NCBI GenBank assembly: GCA_003454335.1 | Contig: DMKK01000022.1 | Location: 12,222 to 24,325 of the forward strand | DNA: 12,104 bases | Direction: 5' to 3' | Origin: Gammaproteobacteria bacterium | GTDB taxonomy: Bacteria > Pseudomonadota > Gammaproteobacteria > UBA9214 | In this document: positions 6,543-12,104 of the stretch, piece after piece | How the letters are laid out: each line of letters opens with the position of its first letter | How positions within the stretch are numbered: the stretch's first letter is position 1 | Notes under the pieces: model-generated | Told to the model about the DNA's origin: nothing | The model's database searches: none | Seen by the model: the letters and a program-made list of their open reading frames with translations, nothing else | Position numbers and translations under genes: made by a program

Positions 6543-7823
6543 CTACGCAGGCTGGTAAATACTGCAGTGCAGGATACGCTTCTCGATTTCATCATCCACC
6601 ATGCGATATTTTTCGCTGTCCAGATCACGGTATTTTTGTTTAAATTCCAATTCCATAATACTCGGCGGCAGCCTGTCAATAGACGGCATAAAATCTGCCT
6701 CGGACAGTTGCCCGTTCATACGCTGCAGCAACAAACGGACCTGTGGCGCTGTACCTGTAGCCTGCTCGGCAAGCCGCACACCGGCCCTGTCGGCCAGCAG
6801 GTCATCGAAGCTAAACCCGGTACCATCCCTGGAATCATCCAGTTCCTTGAACAAGCCGATAGCATTCGCCAACCCGCCGCCAGCAGACACCGTCAGCGCC
6901 GCCGACACAGTAAAGTGCTGCGCCAGATCATGGCGATTCAGGACTGTCAGGTACATTCGCCGTGGCCGTGGTGCAGGCGGCACATCGACAAACCGGCCAA
7001 CATCGACACCCAGCACATACATGGCCAGTGTCAGTAACATCGCGCGATTTTCTGCCTGCAGATCACCCCGTTCATCCGCGCGCAAACCGGCCAATTTAAA
7101 CAAGGGCGGAAATACCTTTTCCAGCGAAACCCGATGACTGGCCTGTTCACCCGCAAGCCGGTTCAATTTATTGTAGTAAGCCAGCACCCGGGCCTTGTCT
7201 TCTGTTGAGAACAGCAACCCGTAGCCCCTGGACTTCAGGCGCGCAGCCAGTTCCGGATGCCATTGATAGACCACGACCACCCGCTCTTCATTAACACGGA
7301 TTTCCCCGACGGCCTGCATCACAGTTCGATACTCAGCGAACTCTTCCAGCATGTGCGCATGCAGAAACTGCAGCACGGGATTAAGCAGCCATCCGGGCAG
7401 GCTCAACCGGCCAATCTTGAGAGCATCAATACGCATGCTGTCAGCTGTTGGTGAAAGGCGCGCCGATGCATTCACGTAGTTGCCCGAGTATTTCTGCGGC
7501 AATCTGTACGTCAGGCTGACACCCACACTGGCAGGATAGAGATCAACCCGGGAATTGATACCCAGAGTGCTGGCCATCGAATAATTCAGCAGCAGATTAA
7601 GATCGCGCTCTGACAGGGCAAGCGTACGAATTCCGCCATGCTTTAATCGCCGCGGGTCGTGCAGCCTGAGCAATTGCTTGATGCGCTCGACATCCTCGTG
7701 GGACAGGCTTTTACCGGACTGTATCAAGGGTGTCTGTTCGACACCACTCACTACGAACACCACCGGAATGACTAACAGCGCAATCAGCAGCAGGACCAGC
7801 AGACTCTTGATGATGACAAACAT
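6543..7823 (-). CDS. Membrane-anchored protein, unknown function, last gene of the operon
   Basis: 426 residues. One N-terminal hydrophobic helix (5-27) anchors a large periplasmic part. Residues 67-150 hold a module beginning TLALSERDLNLLL and ending RLSLPGWLLNPV. The module of the protein encoded at 11251-11952 has the same layout. The SERDLN motif recalls families with a TULIP-like lipid-binding fold (DUF1439, DUF2140, DUF2993), but this is only a resemblance. The C-terminal half is different: a conserved-looking stretch LNRHDLAQHFTVSAAL (296-311), then GFSFDDLLADRAGVRLAE, as if a second domain of its own. The start at 7823 has GAGGA close upstream. It follows the symporter gene by 30 bases and is probably cotranscribed with it. 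No catalytic motif can be claimed. Confidence 0.72.
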   Translation of the reverse strand: MFVIIKSLLVLLLIALLVIPVVFVVSGVEQTPLIQSGKSLSHEDVERIKQLLRLHDPRRLKHGGIRTLALSERDLNLLLNYSMASTLGINSRVDLYPASVGVSLTYRLPQKYSGNYVNASARLSPTADSMRIDALKIGRLSLPGWLLNPVLQFLHAHMLEEFAEYRTVMQAVGEIRVNEERVVVVYQWHPELAARLKSRGYGLLFSTEDKARVLAYYNKLNRLAGEQASHRVSLEKVFPPLFKLAGLRADERGDLQAENRAMLLTLAMYVLGVDVGRFVDVPPAPRPRRMYLTVLNRHDLAQHFTVSAALTVSAGGGLANAIGLFKELDDSRDGTGFSFDDLLADRAGVRLAEQATGTAPQVRLLLQRMNGQLSEADFMPSIDRLPPSIMELEFKQKYRDLDSEKYRMVDDEIEKRILHCSIYQPA

Positions 7824-7853
7824 AGATCCTCGGGGAATTACCCGGCTATTGGG

Positions 7854-9329
7854 CTAACGCTCACTCCCGCGCATAAACCCGAGCGACAGGAAACCCGTCA
7901 CAACCACGACCAGCGTACCGCAGACCCCGATCATCATTACATGCAAGGGGAAGCCCCAGCCGGCATCGGCAAACCAGGTGCTGGATACCGTCGCCCAGGC
8001 AACAAACAACACCCCCGCAACAGTAGCAAGCATGGCCTGGCGAGGCTGCATGCCCCTGTATAAAAGCGCACACAGGAACAGCCCCAGCATGCCACCACCA
8101 AAGACAGCCGAGATCTTCCACCATACATCCAGCGCACTTTTGGCATCGATCATCACCAGACTCGCCACTGTCGCCAGCACACCAATAACTGCCGTTGCCA
8201 TACGAATAATGCTTACCTGCCTGGCATCATCGGCATACGGGTTCAGCAGGCGTTTGTAGAAATCGACAGTCCACACTGTTGCAGAACTGTTTAACGAAGA
8301 GTCCAGTGTGCTCATGCCCGCAGCCAGCACGCCGGCGATCACCAGCCCCACCAACCCGGTTGGTAATTCATTGACGATAAAAAACGGGAAAACCCGGTCG
8401 GCCTTCTCAGGCAGGCCTGCCGTCGGCACATTAAGATAATAGACAAACAGAGCGGTACCGATCATAAAGAACAGGGCGGAAACCGGTATGTACAGCAAGC
8501 CGCCCAACCACAGTGATTTTTTCGCCTCCGCTTCACTCGGTGCCGACAGAAAACGCTGGATATAGTTCTGATCAACGCTGAAGTTCTTCAGGTTTTCAAC
8601 AATACCAAAGACAAAAATAACCCAGAAACCCTGAATGACAAAATCAGGGTCCATCGAACCGAGGGCAAACTTGTGTTCTCGTATCGCGGTCGCACTGAGT
8701 TGCTCCCAGCCGCCGGGCAGATGACTTATCAGCAGGAACAGGCAGAACAGTCCGCCCAGCAACAGGACGATAGACTGTACAACATCCGTCCAGATAACGG
8801 CAGCAAAGCCACCAGCCAGTGTATAGGCAATCGTCAAGCCACCCAGGACCAGTATCAAGGTTGTGATATCGACAGCCAGCAAGGAAGCAAGCGCAAGCGC
8901 CGTCAGGTACAGCACCACAGCAAAACGTCCAATCTGCAGCAGGATATAGGCTGCACCCATGTACACCCGCGCCCATATACCAAAGCGTTGTTCCAGGTAT
9001 TCATAGGCCGTGGTTTTTACCCTGTTCCGGTACAGCGGAATGAACCAGCGTGTCGCAATAATAATGGCGACCGGCAGGGTCAGTGAAAATACAAATGGCC
9101 GCCAGTCGGAGCCATAGCTTTTTCCGGGGTTGGCAAGGAAACTGATACTGCTGAGATAGGTGGCCAGCAGGGACAAACCGATCGCCCAGCCCGGGATCAG
9201 CTTTCCTGCCAGGGTAAAACCGTCCATGGTGCCGCTGCGCCTGACAAACCAGGCGCCGAAACCGGCTGTTGCCAGCAAGTAAAGCGCAGCGATCACATAG
9301 TCAACCGTTGCTACCGTATGGGTTTCCAT
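7854..9329 (-). CDS. Sodium:solute symporter (SSS/SLC5 family)
   Basis: 491 residues with about 13 hydrophobic helices, the usual number for this family. These inner-membrane transporters use the sodium gradient to import sugars, organic acids, amino acids or similar solutes. Family signatures are visible: FTLAGKLIPGWAIGLSLLATYLS (38-60), GGFAAVIWTDVVQ (173-185), DQNYIQRFLSA (253-263), and AAGMSTLDSSLNS (336-348). The serines of the last segment fall where the Na2 sodium site lies in characterised members. The substrate cannot be read from sequence; proximity to a fumarylacetoacetase-family gene suggests a carboxylic acid, as inference only. The ATG at 9329 has no clear ribosome site, but the next in-frame ATG is inside the first loop, so the given start is kept. 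It lies 65 bases after the upstream gene. Confidence 0.92.
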   Translation of the reverse strand: METHTVATVDYVIAALYLLATAGFGAWFVRRSGTMDGFTLAGKLIPGWAIGLSLLATYLSSISFLANPGKSYGSDWRPFVFSLTLPVAIIIATRWFIPLYRNRVKTTAYEYLEQRFGIWARVYMGAAYILLQIGRFAVVLYLTALALASLLAVDITTLILVLGGLTIAYTLAGGFAAVIWTDVVQSIVLLLGGLFCLFLLISHLPGGWEQLSATAIREHKFALGSMDPDFVIQGFWVIFVFGIVENLKNFSVDQNYIQRFLSAPSEAEAKKSLWLGGLLYIPVSALFFMIGTALFVYYLNVPTAGLPEKADRVFPFFIVNELPTGLVGLVIAGVLAAGMSTLDSSLNSSATVWTVDFYKRLLNPYADDARQVSIIRMATAVIGVLATVASLVMIDAKSALDVWWKISAVFGGGMLGLFLCALLYRGMQPRQAMLATVAGVLFVAWATVSSTWFADAGWGFPLHVMMIGVCGTLVVVVTGFLSLGFMRGSER

Positions 9330-9394
9330 GTACGACGCAGTTTACCTGTAAGTATGGGAAGGAACGGTACCCGGCATAAACCGGATATGCAGCA

Positions 9395-10288
9395 TTATGC
9401 AACAACAGGATTACGCAATTCACCGACCCCGGTCACATCCACTACTACCTCATCGCCGGGTTGCAGGTATTTGGGTGGCGTAAATCCCATACCCACACCG
9501 GCAGGTGTGCCGGTTGCAATAATATCACCGGCAAGCAATGTCATGCCGGCTGACAGCACGGCAATGATGGTGGGCACATCAAAGATCAGCTGGTTGAAGT
9601 TCGCACTCTGGCGTTGTTCCCCGTTGACGAAGCATTTTACCTCGATGTCTTCGGGCGCAGGCATGACACTGCGGTGTACGACCACCGGACCCATAGGCGC
9701 AAAGCCATCCAGGCTTTTCGCTCGAAACCACTGATAATGATCTTTTTGCAGGTCACGGGCGGATATATCATTGATAGCGGTATAGCCAAACACATGGTCC
9801 CATGCATCTTCGGCTGCAATATCACGCCCGTCCTTACCGATAATCAATGCCAGTTCGGCCTCATAATCCAGCTTCTGTGTATAGGCCTGGTATGCCGGAA
9901 CAGGCTCACCGGGCGCAATCACAGCAGTCGTTGCCTTGGTAAAGATAATCGGCTGCCGGGGTGCCTCGCCGGAGGTCTGCATCTTGGCTGCAATCTCCTG
10001 TGCATGATCAAGATAATTCTTGCCCAGGCAGAGGATATTACGGCGCGGCACGGGAATCGGCGCCATCGGTTTGACCTCGCTGAACGGTCTGCAGGCACAC
10101 CCCTTGTCCAGTGCCTGCTGCGCCAGCGACCGGACCGGGGCTATCGCTTTATCCCCTGCCTGCACCAGTGCTTCGAGGGTGTCAGCCGCAGGCCGTACCG
10201 ACAGGTCTCTGCCTGCCGCAACAACATCAATGACGATATCATCAAGCAGGACGCCCAGTTGACCATTCTCGAGAGTTAGAAATTTCAT
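9395..10288 (-). CDS. Fumarylacetoacetate hydrolase (FAH) family protein
   Basis: 297 residues. The family cleaves or hydrates short 2-oxo/2,4-dioxo acids with a bound divalent metal; members include fumarylpyruvate and acylpyruvate hydrolases, oxaloacetate decarboxylases and 2-hydroxyhepta-2,4-diene-1,7-dioate isomerases. Metal ligands are visible as E143, E145 (LDYEAELALIIG) and D174 (YTAINDISARDLQ). Other family motifs are ILCLGKNYLDHAQE (85-98), KSLDGFAPMGP (191-201) and GDIIATGTPAGVG (254-266). The short N-terminal domain (1-75) is normal for bacterial members. The specific substrate is not evident; no homogentisate or gentisate pathway gene is nearby. The ATG overlaps the stop of the preceding zinc-peptidase gene by one base (TAATG), so translation is probably coupled. 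Confidence 0.93.
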   Translation of the reverse strand: MKFLTLENGQLGVLLDDIVIDVVAAGRDLSVRPAADTLEALVQAGDKAIAPVRSLAQQALDKGCACRPFSEVKPMAPIPVPRRNILCLGKNYLDHAQEIAAKMQTSGEAPRQPIIFTKATTAVIAPGEPVPAYQAYTQKLDYEAELALIIGKDGRDIAAEDAWDHVFGYTAINDISARDLQKDHYQWFRAKSLDGFAPMGPVVVHRSVMPAPEDIEVKCFVNGEQRQSANFNQLIFDVPTIIAVLSAGMTLLAGDIIATGTPAGVGMGFTPPKYLQPGDEVVVDVTGVGELRNPVVA

Positions 10289-11136
10289 TATTCTGCACCG
10301 AACGTATCACAGTCACCCACATCACCCGTGGTAATGCCTTGCTTAAACCAGTGCACCCGTTGTTTGGATGTCCCGTGCGTAAACGATTCCGGCACCACAT
10401 AACCCTTCCCTTCTTTTTGCAGACGGTCATCACCGATGGCGCTGGCTGCATTGAGTGCTTCTTCGATATCACCCCGCTCCAGTATCTGGCGACTGCGATC
10501 GGCATGATTGCCCCAGAGACCGGCAAAACAATCTGCCTGCAATTCCAGTTTCACCGAAAGCGCATTGGCACCGGACTTGCCAAGTCCGCGTTGTGCCTTG
10601 TTAACCTGGCTACTGGTACCGAGCAGATTCTGCACATGATGTCCAATTTCATGGGCAATCACATAGGCCTGTGCAAAATCACCGGAAGCACCATGACGGC
10701 TTTTCAGGTCGTCAAAAAATGCCAGATCAATATAGACCTTCTTGTCTGCCGGGCAGTAGAACGGACCCATGGCTGCACTGGCCATGCCGCAGGCAGAATT
10801 AACCCGGCCGGTAAACAGCACCAGATTTGGCTTTTCGTAGTTGTAACCGGACTGCCGGAAGATCGCACTCCAGGTGTCCTCGGTGTCGGCCAGCACCACA
10901 GAAACAAACTCGGCCTGCTCCTGTCCCTTCGCCGTGGGTTGATAGTCAGTCTCGGTGGTGGTCGGGGCAAGGCTCTCCTGGAGTTGAAAAACCACGCGCG
11001 GATCTACACCGAGAAAATAGGCAAGTCCCATGGCAATGACCACCGTACCTATGCCCCCCTTGGCCAGCCTCCCGCCTGCCCGGGTACCACGACGGTCTTC
11101 AATATGCGAACTCCTGCGTCCGGTTTTCCACCGCAT
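10288..11136 (-). CDS. ypfJ: Neutral zinc metallopeptidase, YpfJ family
   Basis: 282 residues from the ATG at 11134-11136. The frame reaches back to 11160, but AGGAG lies 6 bases before the internal ATG, inside that extension, so the shorter form is chosen. A basic N-terminus is followed by one hydrophobic helix (about 26-43), then a periplasmic domain. HEIGHH (162-167) is the gluzincin-type zinc motif with its catalytic Glu. KLELQADCFAGLW (196-208) is the family's second signature and probably carries the third zinc ligand. YCPADKKVYIDLAFFD (127-142) and the C-terminal FTHGTSKQRVHWF (252-264) also fit. The true substrate of YpfJ/KPN_02809 proteins is unknown. It is the first gene of the four-gene minus-strand run. 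Confidence 0.93.
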   Translation of the reverse strand: MRWKTGRRSSHIEDRRGTRAGGRLAKGGIGTVVIAMGLAYFLGVDPRVVFQLQESLAPTTTETDYQPTAKGQEQAEFVSVVLADTEDTWSAIFRQSGYNYEKPNLVLFTGRVNSACGMASAAMGPFYCPADKKVYIDLAFFDDLKSRHGASGDFAQAYVIAHEIGHHVQNLLGTSSQVNKAQRGLGKSGANALSVKLELQADCFAGLWGNHADRSRQILERGDIEEALNAASAIGDDRLQKEGKGYVVPESFTHGTSKQRVHWFKQGITTGDVGDCDTFGAE

Positions 11137-11250
11137 AACATTCTCCTGACTCCACAGCAATCACCACAGTATAGAGCAAATTCAGAGGCAGGCTGGCAAA
11201 ATCAGCGCCTGGCAGTTTACTGTCATTCTGTTTTCAGTCACTATTCAGGT
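11137..11250. promoter_or_regulatory. Divergent promoter region
   Basis: This 114-base gap separates the divergent zinc-peptidase gene and the 233-residue membrane-protein gene and must hold promoters for both. For the minus strand, TATACT (bases 11168-11173 read in reverse) is a fair -10, but the nearest -35-like TTGCCA (11194-11199 in reverse) is 20 bases away, longer than usual. For the plus strand I see no convincing promoter. No operator palindrome stands out. Confidence 0.3.
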
Positions 11251-11952
11251 ATGCATAACGAGACTACAGTAAACACACCGGACAAGGGGCGTAGCGGCCT
11301 GCAAATCATGCTGATCGTACTAATCACCATTATCGTGACCGCTGCCCTGACCTTCTGGATCGTACGCAGCTATATCTTCCCCGCAGAATTCAAACCTGTA
11401 CAGCTATCCGCCAGTGAAGAGCAGGTGCTGGAACAGAAGCTGGAGCGCATTGATCAGATCCAGTCACATCGAACGCGCGGTGCCGCCAAGGCAGCCAAAC
11501 GCGCGGCAACAGATGCCACGGATGTCCTCGAACCCGAACCCTACAGTGAACAGGGCGCCAGTCGCAGCGTCTCACTGACGGAGCGTGAACTCAACGGCAT
11601 GCTGGCGAAGAATACTGACCTGGCAAGGAAACTGGCGATCGACCTGTCTGACGACCTGATGAGTGCCAAATTACTGATCCCGGTTGACGAGGATTTCCCG
11701 ATCATGGGCGGGCAGATTCTCAAGGTCCGCGCCGGGATGGAACTTGCCTACCGGGACAACCGTGCAGTTGTCATCCTGAAAGGCGTCAGTGTCATGGGGG
11801 TACCGATACCGAACGCGTGGCTCGGTGGCATGAAGAACATTGACCTGGTGGAATACTACGGAAGTGAAACCGGCTTCTGGAAGGCCTTTGCCGACGGCGT
11901 GGAAAACGTCCATATCGAGGATGGCAACATTACCCTGCTGCTGAAAGAATAG
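11251..11952 (+). CDS. Membrane-anchored protein sharing a domain layout with the 426-residue protein
   Basis: 233 residues. The open frame extends far upstream, antisense to the zinc-peptidase gene, but the ATG at 11251 is the first after the divergent gap and leads directly into a sensible protein. AGG lies only a base or two upstream, so the ribosome site is poor. A single helix (about 17-39) anchors a periplasmic part. Next comes a Lys/Arg/Ala-rich linker with possible coiled coil (54-90). The domain at 106-233 opens SVSLTERELNGML and includes LIPVDEDFPIMGGQIL and VSVMGVPIPNAWLGG, ending NVHIEDGNITLLLKE. This is laid out like residues 67-190 of the protein at 6543-7823, suggesting a common fold. 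TULIP-like lipid-binding families are a loose comparison. Function unknown. Confidence 0.78.
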   Translation: MHNETTVNTPDKGRSGLQIMLIVLITIIVTAALTFWIVRSYIFPAEFKPVQLSASEEQVLEQKLERIDQIQSHRTRGAAKAAKRAATDATDVLEPEPYSEQGASRSVSLTERELNGMLAKNTDLARKLAIDLSDDLMSAKLLIPVDEDFPIMGGQILKVRAGMELAYRDNRAVVILKGVSVMGVPIPNAWLGGMKNIDLVEYYGSETGFWKAFADGVENVHIEDGNITLLLKE

Positions 11953-11978
11953 CGACCGGCAGCTCAGCCCTTCCTGCC

Positions 11979-11998
11979 TAGGAGTCTGTCGGACTTAG
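11979..11998 (+). repeat. Dispersed repeat copy 4, in front of the terminal palindrome
   Basis: AGGAGTCTGTCGGACTTAGG preceded by T, one base from the core. It starts 27 bases after the stop of the 233-residue gene. In this copy AGTC and GACT can pair around TGTCG, and CCTA/TAGG outside them can pair too, with GG bulged. Twenty bases further on begins an 86-bp imperfect inverted repeat. Confidence 0.7.
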
Positions 11999-12018
11999 GA
12001 ACAATCTACTGCGCTGAT

Positions 12019-12104
12019 GGGAGAGCGGCCCAAATGTCCCCAATTTATCGTTACGTAGGCTCACTATGCGCCTCAAAATTGTGACCATTTGTTCTCGCTC
12101 TCCC
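12019..12104. mobile_element. Imperfect inverted repeat, possible mobile-element end or miniature element
   Basis: GGGAGAGCG (12019-12027) is mirrored exactly by CGCTCTCCC (12096-12104). The match continues inward: CAAATG (12031-12036) pairs with CATTTG (12086-12091), and CAATTT (12041-12046) with AAATTG (12076-12081), the unpaired spacers having nearly equal lengths. The whole is an 86-bp palindrome with 28- and 29-base arms and a 29-base centre. It stops exactly at the window edge, so the element may continue. A reading frame of 41 codons runs leftward from the edge (12103) to a TAG in the dispersed repeat (11978-11980), and a short frame starting ATG at 12066 runs rightward out of the window. 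Both are too short to identify. An IS or MITE end is the simplest reading, unproven. Confidence 0.45.

Noticed and set aside
9614..10279. 221-codon plus-strand frame
   Set aside because: It is antisense to the FAH-family gene, whose metal ligands and motifs are intact. The translated product is cysteine- and arginine-rich without recognisable domains.
10339..11250. Long in-frame extension upstream of the 233-residue gene
   Set aside because: It runs antisense to the well-supported zinc-peptidase gene and through the divergent gap. Its residues lack domain character, while the ATG at 11251 leads straight into a membrane anchor.

Overview
The window reads as chromosomal DNA of a gammaproteobacterium of moderate GC content. 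The markers are purT followed by slyX, a YpfJ-type zinc peptidase and a YfeK-type (DUF5329) protein, all typical of that class. The genus cannot be told from sequence alone. I see no rRNA, tRNA, CRISPR array, phage gene or complete transposase. Coding density is high; the longest gene-free stretch is about 206 bases.

Layout. (1) 2-790 (+): the 3' part of a Pro/Thr/Ala-rich single-pass membrane protein, entering from outside the window. (2) 931-3492 (-): three genes for exported proteins, transcribed right to left: a short secretin-like periplasmic protein, a DUF5329/YfeK-like protein, and an endonuclease/exonuclease/phosphatase-fold protein with a possible lipoprotein signal. (3) 3610-5039 (+): purT and slyX, divergent from the secretin-like gene. 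(4) 5223-6490 (+): two unrecognised genes, a three-helix membrane protein with a coiled coil and a small secreted protein. (5) 6543-11136 (-): a probable four-gene operon running ypfJ-like zinc peptidase, fumarylacetoacetase-family hydrolase (TAATG overlap), sodium:solute symporter, and a 426-residue membrane-anchored protein of unknown function. (6) 11251-11952 (+): a membrane-anchored protein whose periplasmic domain resembles part of the 426-residue protein. (7) 11953-12104: a dispersed-repeat copy followed by an 86-bp imperfect inverted repeat that runs exactly to the window end.

How the genes fit together. purT makes formyl-GAR for purine synthesis from formate. The symporter and the fumarylacetoacetase-family enzyme could form an uptake-and-cleavage pair for a small organic acid, but the substrate is not visible. 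Most of the remaining genes encode envelope or secreted proteins.

The main unexplained structure is a short repeat, core AGGAGCCTGTCGGACTTA. It occurs four times, always on the + strand, each time at or within about 30 bases of a stop codon. One copy starts on the slyX stop codon, one overlaps the stop of the DUF5329 gene, one follows a tandem duplication at the stop of the first gene, and one precedes the terminal inverted repeat. I read it as a mobile-element end or miniature element, unproven here. No clear novel multi-gene system is visible. The best leads are the repeat, the terminal palindrome, the shared domain of two unknown membrane proteins, and the truncated secretin-like protein.
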